A stretch of DNA of 64,000 nucleotides, from assembly GCF_015291725.1 (NCBI RefSeq), contig NZ_CP030038.1:434001-498000 (forward strand). Reading direction: 5' to 3'. The notes below the pieces were generated by a model. It was not told the origin of the DNA. It did not search any database and saw nothing but the letters and a program-made list of their open reading frames with translations. Origin of the DNA: Bradyrhizobium sp. CCBAU 51765. GTDB lineage: Bacteria; Pseudomonadota; Alphaproteobacteria; Rhizobiales; Xanthobacteraceae. This document shows positions 36,975-47,295 of this stretch, piece by piece. The first letter of the stretch is position 1; the number at the start of each line of letters is the position of its first letter. A program made the position numbers and the translations under genes.

Positions 36975-37277
36975 TCAGGCCCGCTTGCCGGATTCCGACA
37001 ATTGCTGCAGGGCGTGGTCGAGCCCCGCCCGGCAGGCAATGAGCGCGGCGCCCGCGGCGGCGTAACGGGGCGTGACGTCGTCGAGCACGAAAATCTCATT
37101 GGAACCCGCGGCAGCGCTCACGTGCCCTGCCGCGTCTTCTTCCGCCATGACTGCGTCGATCAGGCGCAGATTGATGTCGATGCGCGCGATCAGAGAGCGA
37201 AGATCGGCTGCGATCAACTGATGGCTGTCAGTTGCAGATGTCGCGACAAGCGGGGCCGTGCCGGCGAAATTTAGCAT
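36975..37277 (-). CDS. Small hypothetical protein (100 aa)
   Basis: 100 aa, no recognised domain. MLNFAGTAPLVATSATDSHQ, then helical ADLRSLIARIDINLRLIDAV and IACRAGLDHALQQLSESGKRA. Core-genome codon use and a start at ATG 37277. Convergent with the receiver gene; it might be a small regulatory helix bundle, but no function is claimed. Confidence 0.6.
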   Translation of the reverse strand: MLNFAGTAPLVATSATDSHQLIAADLRSLIARIDINLRLIDAVMAEEDAAGHVSAAAGSNEIFVLDDVTPRYAAAGAALIACRAGLDHALQQLSESGKRA

Positions 37278-37426
37278 GGATAATCTCCGTGTCCCGCAAT
37301 TAGGCACCCTGCCGCTACTTGTGCGTTAAGTCCATGTCCCGTACAAATACGGGTGGGCCGAATCCGCGCCGAGCGCCATAAGGGTTGGCGCGGACGCGAG
37401 TCCCTCATGCCAACCGGATGTGGCAC

Positions 37427-38062
37427 ATGGCCGAACAAAGCTCTCGCGGTGAAATCTTCGTGGTGGACGACGACCCTGCCGTTCGCGATACCTTGTCGAT
37501 GGTGTTGAAGGCGGCGGGCTACGACGTGATCTGTTTTGCGGACGGAGCAGCACTGCTCTCGGTCGCGCGGAGCCGCACACCGGCTGCGATTCTGCTCGAC
37601 GTGCATATTCCCGGAAAGTCGGGTCTCGACATCCTGAAGGAGTTGCAGGGCGAGGACTATCCGGCGCCGATCTTCATGATCTCCGGTCAGGGCGACATCG
37701 CGATGGCGGTCGGCGCGATCAAGAGCGGCGCCCTCGACTTCATCGAGAAGCCGTTCCGCGGCAGCGAGATCGTCGGCCGGCTCGATGAGGCGATCGGCGC
37801 CTACGCACGCAGGCAGGCGCAGAATGCAGCGCCGAAGTTCGGCTCGCTGCACTTCCCCGGACGCGAGCCGTTGACGCGCAGGGAGCGCGAGGTGCTGGAG
37901 CAGTTCGCCTCCGGTGCATCCAACAAGGAAGCCGGCCGCACGCTTGGCATCAGCCCGCGCACGATCGAGGACCATCGCGCCAACATCATGAAGAAGCTCG
38001 GCGCACGCAATGCCGCCGATCTGATCCGCATCGTGATGACTGCGGCCCAGCGCGCGTCGTAA
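37427..38062 (+). CDS. FixJ/NarL-type response regulator
   Basis: 211 aa. Receiver: IFVVDDDPAVRDTLSMVLKA, phospho-Asp in AILLDVHIPGKSGLDIL, and EKPFRGSEI for the Lys. LuxR HTH: LTRREREVLEQFASGASNKE and ISPRTIEDHRANIMKKLGAR. It has the layout of FixJ. It is tail to tail with the large hybrid kinase, so it may be its target, or that of another kinase. MAEQSSRG is chosen; an ATG three codons upstream is possible. Confidence 0.92.
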   Translation: MAEQSSRGEIFVVDDDPAVRDTLSMVLKAAGYDVICFADGAALLSVARSRTPAAILLDVHIPGKSGLDILKELQGEDYPAPIFMISGQGDIAMAVGAIKSGALDFIEKPFRGSEIVGRLDEAIGAYARRQAQNAAPKFGSLHFPGREPLTRREREVLEQFASGASNKEAGRTLGISPRTIEDHRANIMKKLGARNAADLIRIVMTAAQRAS

Positions 38063-38075
38063 GGGGTTGATTCTC

Positions 38076-38216
38076 TCTCGTGCCCCGGACGCGGTGCATC
38101 ATGAAATGATGCGCCGCTGAGCCAGGGCCCTTCTCTCCAACTTCACGGCTCAACATTCTGGGTCCCGGCTCTGCACAGCAGCGCTTGCGCGCCGGAGTGC
38201 GTCCGGGACACGAGAG
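38076..38216. repeat. Palindromic intergenic repeat (TCTCGTGCCCCGGACG family)
   Basis: Ends TCTCGTGCCCCGGACGCG and GTGCGTCCGGGACACGAGA are inverted, with an inner GGGCCC / GGGTCCC region. It fills the convergent gap between the FixJ-type gene and the hybrid kinase and may terminate both. Confidence 0.75.
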
Positions 38217-38219
38217 CAA

Positions 38220-41200
38220 TCACCCGCTCAGCGCCTTGCGGATGATCCGCGCCAGGTCCGATTTGCGATAGGGCTTTGCCAGCAGGAGAACACCCGAATC
38301 CAGCCGGCCGTGATGGATGATCGCGTTCTCGGTATAGCCTGACGTGTAGACCACCTTGAGATCCGGACGCGTCTTCATCAGCTCGTCGGCGAGCTGCCGT
38401 CCGTTCATCTTGCCGGGCATGATGACGTCGGTGAACAGAAGGTCGAACGGCCTTCCGCTGGCGACGATCGCGAGCGCCTCCGCGGCGTTCGCAGCCTGCA
38501 AGGTGACGTAACCCAGCGAATGCAATTGCGCCAGCACGTAGTCCCGCACCAGACGGTCGTCCTCGACCACGAGGATCGTCTCGTGTCCGCCCTCGATCGT
38601 CGCCGGCGGCACGCCCTCGCCGACCGCTGCCGCCGTCTTCCCGGGCGGCAGGTACATCTTGATCGTGGTGCCGTGGCCCTCCTCGCTGTAGATCTTGATG
38701 TGACCTGCGGACTGCTTGATGAAGCCGTAGACCATCGAAAGCCCGAGTCCGGTGCCCTTGCCCGGTCCTTTCGAGGTGAAGAAGGGGTCGAACACCCTGG
38801 TCAGCATGCTCGCGGGGATGCCGGTGCCGGTGTCGCTCACGGCGATCAGCACGTAATGTCCCGCCGGCACGTCGTTCGCCCTGGCATAGACCTCGTCGAG
38901 ATAGGCGGCTCCGGTCTCCAGGATCAGCTTGCCGCCGCCGGGCATGGCGTCGCGCGCATTGAGCGCGAGATTGAGGATCGCGGTGGTGAGCTGGTTGGGA
39001 TCGACGATTCCGACGCAATTCTCGTCCTCGAACACCGATTCGATCTGGATCTGCTCGCCCAGCGTCGGCCGCAACAGTTTTGCGGTGTCGACGATCAGCG
39101 AGTTGATGTCGATCTCGCGCGGCTGGAGCGGCTGCTTGCGCGCGAAGGCGAGCAGGTGCTGGGTCAGATCGGCGCCGCGCGCGGCGGCCTCGTCGATCAT
39201 CTTGGTGATGGCCGCGAGCTGCGGCTCCTTCGCGACCGCCTCCGCGAGAATCTCGATCGTCCCGGTGATGACGGTCAGAATGTTGTTGAAGTCATGCGCC
39301 ACGCCGCCGGTGAGCTGGCCGACAGCCTCCATTTTCTCGGCGTGACGGATGCGTTCCTCGGCGGCGATCTTGTCGGTGAGGTCGCGGCAGAACACGTTGA
39401 ACAGCAGGCCCTCGCGGCGCTTCAGGGCGGTGACGCTCAGCTCGGCCCTGAATTCCCTGCCGTCGCGGCGGCGGCACATGAGCTCGCGGCGGCGGTTCAG
39501 CGTCGTGCCGTCCTCGTCCTCGAGGAAGCGCTTCAGCCCCGCCCTGACCCTCTCGCGCTCGCTCTCGGCGACGATCAGATCGATCGTGCTCTTGCCGAGC
39601 ACCTCGTCCCGGCGCCAGCCGAAGAGCTGCTCGGCCTGCGAATTCCAGTTCAGGATGCTGCCGGTCTCGTCGGTCTGGACAAAGGCGTCGAGCGAGGTGT
39701 CGACGATGTTGCGGGCGAGCCGTTCACTCTCGCGCAGCGATTCCTGCGCGAGCCGTGCCTCGGTCATGTCGCGACCGACAAAGAAGAAGCGATGCGCCGG
39801 CTCGGACCAGTTACCGAGCCAGGACAGCCAGACCTCGTGGCCGTTCCTGTGGAAGCAGCGGGTGTCGGCGAGCTTGGGACGCTCGCCGCGCCGCAAGGCG
39901 CGCATCTCGTCGCGCGACTGCTCAAGATGATCGGGATGAATGAAATCGGCGCCGCTGCGGCCGATCATCTCGTCCGGCCGGTAGCCGAGAATGACTTCGG
40001 TGCTCGGGCTGATCTGCGCGATATGGCCCTGCGCATCCATGATCATGATCAGATCCTGCGATGTCTCGAAGATCTGTCGCCGCTCCTCGAGCTGGTGCTG
40101 CAACACCCGCTCGGCGCGCCGCGCCTCGGTCAGGCTGCTCGCGCTTCCGGAGACGCCGACGATCTGGCCGGATGGCCCCCTGATCGGCGAGAGGCTGAGC
40201 GAAATTTCGACCGGCGTGCCGTCCTTGCGCAGGCGCACGGTCTCGAACCGTTCGATTGGTTCGCCCCGCGCGATCCGCTGCAGATAGTCCTTGCCGTGCG
40301 CGCGACGGTCGGGTGGGACAATGATCGACGTGGGCTTGCCGATCGCCTCTTCCGCCGAATAGCCATAAAGACGTTCGGCGGCCGGGTTCCAGCCCGTGAT
40401 GACCGCATCGAGCGTCTGCATCACGATCGCATCGTCGGACGATTCCACCGCGGCGCTGAACAGTCTCTCGCGCGCCGCGTGATGGCTTCGCGCAACCTCG
40501 GTGCGGCGATGCTCCTCGATCTCGCGCTCGAGAGCGGCCGTTTTCACACGGGTCTCCTCGACCATCCGGGCAAAGGCCCGCGCCAGTACGCCGGTCTCGC
40601 CGCCGGCGTCGACGGGAATCTCCGCTGGATGTCCACTGCCGATCGCCTGCACCGCCGCGGTGAGGCGCCCGATCGGGCGTGTCAGCGAACGCGCCAGCAG
40701 CACTGCGAGCGAGGCCGCTGCGAGCACGGCCAGCACACCGACGAGCAGGGAGGTTCTCTGGATGGCTCCTGGCACGAGGCCGAACACAGGCGCCGGAATC
40801 GTCTCGATGATTGCGACCCATTCCTTGCCCACGAGCAGAGCCGGCGCGATGGCTGCGCCGCTCGGCCGGCCCGATTCGTCCGTCATGAGCCGCGTGGAGA
40901 CTTCCAGCGTGCCGGCCAAGGCGGCGAAATATGGAAAGTCCTTGCGCCAGTCGTTGGGACGGTCATGCAATGCGCCGAATTCCCGCGTGCGATCGGGATG
41001 GATGAGATAGTCGCCCCGCGAATTCACGACGTAGATCTCTCCTCCTGAGGTCGCGGTGGAGCGGAGGCGGTCGAGTGCTGGGCGCATGTCGACATTGGCG
41101 ACGATGATGCCGAACGGCTTGCCGTCGGATGTGAACAGAGGCATCGCAACCCGCAAAGTCGGAGCGTGAGCGGCCGTGGTTCCCCCGTGGCGGGTCGCGA

Positions 41201-41804
41201 GATCGACGGGGGACACGTAGATCTCGCCGGGTCCGAGCCGCATGGTTTCCTTGAAGTAGGCTCGGTCGCCCTTGCGCTCCAGTTCGCCGTCCGCGGCGAT
41301 CCGTGCCGTTCCGCCCGGTCCGGAGCGGTCGACGCGGACCAGTTCGCGCTGGTCGTTGTCGATACCGATGATCCGGAACTGCCCATAGATGGGCTTGGCG
41401 TCGATCTCGGCCGCGAGCCGCGTCGCGATACGCTCGCGCCAGGTTTGCTCCGAGACGCCATCGATGGGGTCGGTTCCTCCACCAGTGTGAGCGCGGATGA
41501 GGCCGTTGATTGCCGCTGCGGCGCGGTAGCCGATCAGATCGCCGCGCACCCCGGCAACGTAGGATTCGAGATTGGACGCGAGCAGGTGTGACTGGGCTTC
41601 AACCCGCTCCAGGACCCGTGGAATGACGGCCTGTGTGGTGTTGCGATAGCCCAGCCATCCGACTGCGGCCACGGTCACCGCCACCAGCAGGATCATCGCG
41701 ATGGCCAGCCGCGTTGCCAGTCTCATGGGGATTTTCGCCGGGCTTGCCGTATTGCGTCCGTTCTGGCCCGGAGCAGAGGAGGTGTCCTGGTCATCTGCAG
41801 CCAT
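38220..41804 (-). CDS. Cache-HAMP-PAS3 hybrid sensor histidine kinase with receiver
   Basis: 1194 aa membrane sensor. Helix 1 at about 31-53, periplasmic dCache-type domain to about 340 (PIYGQFRIIGIDNDQRELVR, GIIVANVDM), helix 2 (SLLVGVLAVLAAASLAVLLA), HAMP, then three PAS domains (DAIVMQTLDAVITGWNPAAE; DLIMIMDAQGHIAQISP; DAFVQTDETGSILNWN). HisKA follows with H837 in GGVAHDFNNIL, then HATPase and a C-terminal receiver with LLFTDVIMPGKMNG (Asp near 1125). The ligand is a small extracytoplasmic molecule, unknown. The ATG lies inside a truncated receiver frame (41791-41898) and has no ribosome site of its own, so it is likely translated by coupling. Confidence 0.94.
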   Translation of the reverse strand: MAADDQDTSSAPGQNGRNTASPAKIPMRLATRLAIAMILLVAVTVAAVGWLGYRNTTQAVIPRVLERVEAQSHLLASNLESYVAGVRGDLIGYRAAAAINGLIRAHTGGGTDPIDGVSEQTWRERIATRLAAEIDAKPIYGQFRIIGIDNDQRELVRVDRSGPGGTARIAADGELERKGDRAYFKETMRLGPGEIYVSPVDLATRHGGTTAAHAPTLRVAMPLFTSDGKPFGIIVANVDMRPALDRLRSTATSGGEIYVVNSRGDYLIHPDRTREFGALHDRPNDWRKDFPYFAALAGTLEVSTRLMTDESGRPSGAAIAPALLVGKEWVAIIETIPAPVFGLVPGAIQRTSLLVGVLAVLAAASLAVLLARSLTRPIGRLTAAVQAIGSGHPAEIPVDAGGETGVLARAFARMVEETRVKTAALEREIEEHRRTEVARSHHAARERLFSAAVESSDDAIVMQTLDAVITGWNPAAERLYGYSAEEAIGKPTSIIVPPDRRAHGKDYLQRIARGEPIERFETVRLRKDGTPVEISLSLSPIRGPSGQIVGVSGSASSLTEARRAERVLQHQLEERRQIFETSQDLIMIMDAQGHIAQISPSTEVILGYRPDEMIGRSGADFIHPDHLEQSRDEMRALRRGERPKLADTRCFHRNGHEVWLSWLGNWSEPAHRFFFVGRDMTEARLAQESLRESERLARNIVDTSLDAFVQTDETGSILNWNSQAEQLFGWRRDEVLGKSTIDLIVAESERERVRAGLKRFLEDEDGTTLNRRRELMCRRRDGREFRAELSVTALKRREGLLFNVFCRDLTDKIAAEERIRHAEKMEAVGQLTGGVAHDFNNILTVITGTIEILAEAVAKEPQLAAITKMIDEAAARGADLTQHLLAFARKQPLQPREIDINSLIVDTAKLLRPTLGEQIQIESVFEDENCVGIVDPNQLTTAILNLALNARDAMPGGGKLILETGAAYLDEVYARANDVPAGHYVLIAVSDTGTGIPASMLTRVFDPFFTSKGPGKGTGLGLSMVYGFIKQSAGHIKIYSEEGHGTTIKMYLPPGKTAAAVGEGVPPATIEGGHETILVVEDDRLVRDYVLAQLHSLGYVTLQAANAAEALAIVASGRPFDLLFTDVIMPGKMNGRQLADELMKTRPDLKVVYTSGYTENAIIHHGRLDSGVLLLAKPYRKSDLARIIRKALSG

Positions 41805-41898
41805 CGCCGGCGACGGTCACGTGATGACCAGCCCGTTCCAGCAGCCGGATGGTGATCTCCAAGGCCGGATCGTCATCCACAATCAGGATGTTGGCCAC
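41791..41898 (-). CDS. Truncated receiver ORF (35 aa) overlapping the hybrid-kinase start
   Basis: VANILIVDDDPALEITIRLL then ERAGHHVTVAGDGCR and a stop. This is the first third of a receiver domain (acidic triad and beta-2 start), cut off after GDG. GTG start with GGAGG nine bases upstream. It overlaps the kinase ATG at 41804, out of frame. Either a remnant of a response-regulator gene, or a retained translation-coupling leader for the kinase. Confidence 0.6.
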   Translation of the reverse strand: MANILIVDDDPALEITIRLLERAGHHVTVAGDGCR

Positions 41899-42160
41899 GT
41901 CTGAAATCCTCCGGGTCAGTGGGGAAGTCCCCGGCGACCATCAAAGCCATCAAAAACATGAAATTGTTGCGCGGATTCTCGTCTGCCGGCAAGCACTTCG
42001 GAGCCTCTCCGGCCTGAGGTGCCGATTTTTTGCCCCGCACCGTCCCTATGCCCGCCTGAGTGCATAGCAGAGGTTCGCTCTCAGCCCGCCCAGCGCCTTG
42101 CCGGGCATGGAGAGCCTGTGAGAAGAGCAGGGCCGATCCTTCGGACGGACAAGGAATAAA

Positions 42161-43900
<1,740 letters not shown>

Positions 43901-43903
43901 CTG

Positions 43904-44005
43904 TCGTTCCGGGGCGCGCGTCGCGCGAACCCGGAACCCATTTCACCGCGCTCCGTGTGGCCCGATGGATTCCGGGTTCGCCGCTGCGCGACGCCCCGGA
44001 ATGAC
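43904..44005. repeat. Palindromic intergenic repeat (TCGTTCCGGGGCGCG family)
   Basis: GTTCCGGGGCGCG / CGACGCCCCGGAATGAC and inner GAACCCGGAACCCAT / GGATTCCGGGTTC. It occupies the whole gap between the dehydratase and the RraA-like gene, so a hairpin would lie within their common mRNA. Confidence 0.8.
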
Positions 44006-44017
44006 AAGAGGATGTCT

Positions 44018-44737
44018 ATGTCAAAACTCAGCGATGCCACCCGCAACAAGCTCAAATCCGTTTCCACTGCCACGGTCGCCACCGCCCTGTTCAAGCGCGG
44101 CCTGCGCATCCAGATGATCCAGGATGTCCGCCCCTTGAGCCCGGAGCAGCCGACCATGGTCGGCGAAGCCTTCACGCTGCGCTACATGCCGGCGCGCGAG
44201 GATCTCAACACCATCGACGTGTTCAAGGACCGTTCGCATCCGCAGCGCAAGGCCGTGGAAGATTGCCCTCCGGGCGCGGTGCTGGTGATGGACAGCCGCA
44301 AGGACGCCCGCGCGGCCTCCGCTGGCGCTATCCTAGTAACGCGATTGATGAAACGCGGCGTCGCCGGCGTCGTCACCGACGGCGGCTTTCGCGATTCCGC
44401 TGAAATTGCAAAACTCGGTTTCCCCGCCTTTCACCACCGTCCCTCGGCGCCGACCAACCTCACGCTGCACCAGGCGATCGAGATCAACGTGCCGATCGGC
44501 TGCGGCGACGCGCCGGTGTTTCCCGGCGACGTGATCCTCGGCGATGCCGACGGTGTCATCGTGATCCCCGCGCATCTCGCAGACGAGATCGCCAACGAAA
44601 CCTTCGAGATGACGGCGTTCGAGGACTTCGTCACCGAGGAAGTCGGCAAGGGCCGCGGCATCTTCGGTCTCTATCCCGCCACCGACCCGCAGACGCTGAC
44701 CGACTTCGCGCAATGGCGGAAGAAGAACGGGCGGTAG
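44018..44737 (+). CDS. RraA-family protein (aldolase/decarboxylase-like)
   Basis: 239 aa RraA/HMG-aldolase-fold protein. MVGEAFTLRYMPAREDL and the GVVTDGGFRDSAEIAK motif with the D-G-x-x-R-D active site, then PIGCGDAPVFPGDVILGDAD. In this family the R-D pair binds the metal and oxalyl group; members cleave 4-hydroxy-2-oxo acids or decarboxylate oxaloacetate, and are often misnamed RNase regulators. Adjacent dehydratase suggests that it acts on the 2-keto-3-deoxy acid formed there, or on its product. ATG at 44018 gives six bases to GAGG. Confidence 0.85.
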   Translation: MSKLSDATRNKLKSVSTATVATALFKRGLRIQMIQDVRPLSPEQPTMVGEAFTLRYMPAREDLNTIDVFKDRSHPQRKAVEDCPPGAVLVMDSRKDARAASAGAILVTRLMKRGVAGVVTDGGFRDSAEIAKLGFPAFHHRPSAPTNLTLHQAIEINVPIGCGDAPVFPGDVILGDADGVIVIPAHLADEIANETFEMTAFEDFVTEEVGKGRGIFGLYPATDPQTLTDFAQWRKKNGR

Positions 44738-44746
44738 TTCCTTCGC

Positions 44747-44990
44747 CTCTCCCCGCTTGCGGCAGGGCTATCGCATATGGGCTCGCCTGTGGCCATCCTT
44801 CGAGACGCCCGCCGTTGGCGGGCCCTCAGGATGAGGACCCAAGTCGTGGCGACCGTTTCAACGAGCACGGATGCTGTTTAGCCTCATCCTGAGGAGACCG
44901 CGCAAGCGGTCGTCTCGAAGGACGAGGCGTGCGCACCGGCCGCCGCTACAAGTCATATGCGATCGCCCTGCCGCTTGCGGAGAGAGGGAG
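44747..44990. repeat. Nested palindromic repeats (inner element 44793-44925)
   Basis: Outer arms CTCTCCCCGCTTGCGGCAGG...CGCATATG and CATATGCGATCGCCCTGCCG...GAGAG are inverted and flank an inner element whose own arms, CCATCCTTCGAGACG...CCTCAGGATGAG and CTCATCCTGAGGAG...CGTCTCGAAGGACG, are inverted. This looks like one mobile palindrome inserted into another. Confidence 0.75.
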
Positions 44991-44995
44991 AAGAG

Positions 44996-47095
44996 TTAAG
45001 CCTCCGCCATGCCCGCCGCCCATAGCGCGAACGCATAGACGATCGCGACTTCATCCAGCCGGTCGAATCGTCCCGAGGCGCCGCCATGGCCGGCGCCCAT
45101 GTTGGTGCGGAGCAGGACCGGGCCGCCGCCGGTCATGGTGGCGCGCAGGCGCGCAATCCATTTGGCGGGCTCCCAATAGGTGACCCTCGGATCGGTCAAT
45201 CCGCCCATGGCCAGGATCGCCGGATACTCCTTCGCGGCGACGTTGTCGTAGGGCGAGTAGGACAGGATGGTGCGGAAATCGGTCTCGCTCTCGATCGGGT
45301 TGCCCCATTCCGGCCATTCCGGTGGCGTCAGCGGCAGCGTGTCGTCGAGCATGGTGTTGAGCACGTCCACGAACGGCACCTCGGCGACGATGCCGGCGAA
45401 CAATTCGCCGGCGCGGTTGGCGACCGCGCCCATCAGCATGCCGCCGGCCGAGCCGCCATGGCCGATGATGCGCCCGGCGCTGGTGTATTTCGCATCGATC
45501 AGCGCCCGGGCGCTGGCGGCGAAATCGTCGAACGAGTTCGTCTTCTTCTCGCGCTTGCCGTCGAGATACCAGCCCCAGCCCTTGTCGGCGCCGCCGCGGA
45601 TATGGGCGATGGCGTAGACGAAACCGCGATCGACCAGCGACAGGCGGTTGGCGTTGAACGAGGCCGGCATCGCCATGCCGTAGGAGCCGTAGCCGTAGAG
45701 CAGCAGCGGCGCCGAGCCGTCCAGCTTCAGCCCGCGGCGATACAGGATCGAGACCGGCACGTCGGCGCCGTCATGCGCCTTCGCCATGATGCGCGTGGTG
45801 ACGTAGTCGGCGGCATCGTGGCCGGATGGTATCTCCTGCCGCTTGCGCAAGACGCGCGTGCGCTTGACCATGTCGTAGTCGTAGACTTCCGACGGCGTCG
45901 TCATCGACGAATAGGCAAAGCGCAGATTCGTCGTCTCGAACTCGTAGGAGCCCATCGTGTCCAGCGAGTAGGCCGCTTCGTCAAACGCGATCGCGTGCTC
46001 TTCGCCCGAGGTGAGGTCGCGGATCACGATCGACGGCAGAGCGTTGGCGCGCTCCAGCCGCACCAGATGGCCGGCATAGAGATCGAGGTCGATGACGTAG
46101 ATGCCCGGACGATAAGGGATCAGGTCGCGCCAGTTCTTGCGCTCGGGCGAGCCAAGCGGCGCCGTGACGATCTTGAAGTCGATGGCGTCGTCGGCATTGG
46201 TGAGGATGAACAGCTCGTCGCCGCGGTCGGCCAGTGAATATTGCACGCCTTCCTCGCGCGCGGCGACCAGCCGCGGCGGCGCCTCGGGCTTGGCGAGATC
46301 GATCAGCCGCTGCTCGCTCGTCTCGTGGTCGCCGCCCGCGATCACGCAGAAGCGGCCGCTGGTGCTCTCGTGCAGATGGGTGAACCAGCCGGCATCCTGC
46401 TCTTCGTAGACCAGCGTGTCGTCGGCCTGCCTGGTGCCGAGCCTGTGGCGCCAGACCTGCATCGGCCGGTGATTGTCGTCGAGCTTCACATAGAAGAAAC
46501 TCTTGCAGTCCGCGGCCCAGACCACGCCGCCGTCGGTCTCCTCGACGAGATCGTCGAGATCGGTGCCGGTCGCCCAATCGCGCACGCGGATCGAGAAATA
46601 CTCCGAGCCTTTGGTGTCCGCGCTCCAGGCCTGCAGCTTGTGATCGTTCGAGTGCCGGCTGCCGCCGAACTTGAAGTACTTGTGATCCTTGGCGAGCGCG
46701 TCGCCGTCGAGCACGATCTCGCTCTCGCCGCCGTCGCGCGGCATGCGGCCGAACATCTCGTGCTGCCCGCCCTCGCGAAACCGGCGGAAATAGGCGAAGG
46801 GTCCGTCGGGCGACGGCACGCTCGAATCGTCCTCCTTGATCCGCCCGCGCATCTCGCGCACCAGCGTCTTCTGCAGGCTGGCTGTGTGGCCGAGCAGGCT
46901 CTCGGTGTAGGCGTTCTCTTCGTCGAGATATTTGCGGATATCAGGGTCGAGCACCGCAGGGTTACGCAGCACCTCCTGCCATTTCGCGTCCTTCAGCCAG
47001 GCATAGTCGTCGGTCACGGTGATGCCGTGCCGCGTGAAGGAATGCGGCCGGCGCGGGGCGACGGGCGGCTTGGAAGGCGTCTTGGCTTGTGTCAC
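44996..47095 (-). CDS. ptrB: Oligopeptidase B (S9A prolyl-oligopeptidase family)
   Basis: 699 aa cytoplasmic serine peptidase that cleaves short peptides after basic residues. N-terminal beta-propeller region (from about 60-420), then the catalytic alpha/beta domain: nucleophile Ser in IIGHGGSAGGMLMGAVANR, Asp in MGGLTDPRVTYWEP, His in MGAGHGGASGR. PAEWPEWGNPIE-like PPEWPEWGNPIESETDF is characteristic of OpB. GTG start with GAGG upstream. Length is typical (about 690-710). It stands alone. Confidence 0.93.
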   Translation of the reverse strand: MTQAKTPSKPPVAPRRPHSFTRHGITVTDDYAWLKDAKWQEVLRNPAVLDPDIRKYLDEENAYTESLLGHTASLQKTLVREMRGRIKEDDSSVPSPDGPFAYFRRFREGGQHEMFGRMPRDGGESEIVLDGDALAKDHKYFKFGGSRHSNDHKLQAWSADTKGSEYFSIRVRDWATGTDLDDLVEETDGGVVWAADCKSFFYVKLDDNHRPMQVWRHRLGTRQADDTLVYEEQDAGWFTHLHESTSGRFCVIAGGDHETSEQRLIDLAKPEAPPRLVAAREEGVQYSLADRGDELFILTNADDAIDFKIVTAPLGSPERKNWRDLIPYRPGIYVIDLDLYAGHLVRLERANALPSIVIRDLTSGEEHAIAFDEAAYSLDTMGSYEFETTNLRFAYSSMTTPSEVYDYDMVKRTRVLRKRQEIPSGHDAADYVTTRIMAKAHDGADVPVSILYRRGLKLDGSAPLLLYGYGSYGMAMPASFNANRLSLVDRGFVYAIAHIRGGADKGWGWYLDGKREKKTNSFDDFAASARALIDAKYTSAGRIIGHGGSAGGMLMGAVANRAGELFAGIVAEVPFVDVLNTMLDDTLPLTPPEWPEWGNPIESETDFRTILSYSPYDNVAAKEYPAILAMGGLTDPRVTYWEPAKWIARLRATMTGGGPVLLRTNMGAGHGGASGRFDRLDEVAIVYAFALWAAGMAEA

Positions 47096-47295
47096 TCGGT
47101 CCTCGTTCGTGTCCGACGTCGCTGCTCCCCCCGCAAGCGGGGAGAGGGGGAAGAAAGCGGCTTGCCGCGTTCCCTTATATCGTCCCGATTCCGCGAATTG
47201 CCAGCGCAGCTGGCGAAGGACTGCGCCGGGCCGCCGGGTTGTTGACCGGCTCCTTGTATGCTTTAGGGACGATATCCCGCCGCCGGTCCAGCCAG

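Noticed and set aside
38520..41048. 842-codon open frame on the plus strand
   Set aside because: Antisense shadow of the hybrid kinase; composition is Arg/Gly/Ala/His-rich and not protein-like.
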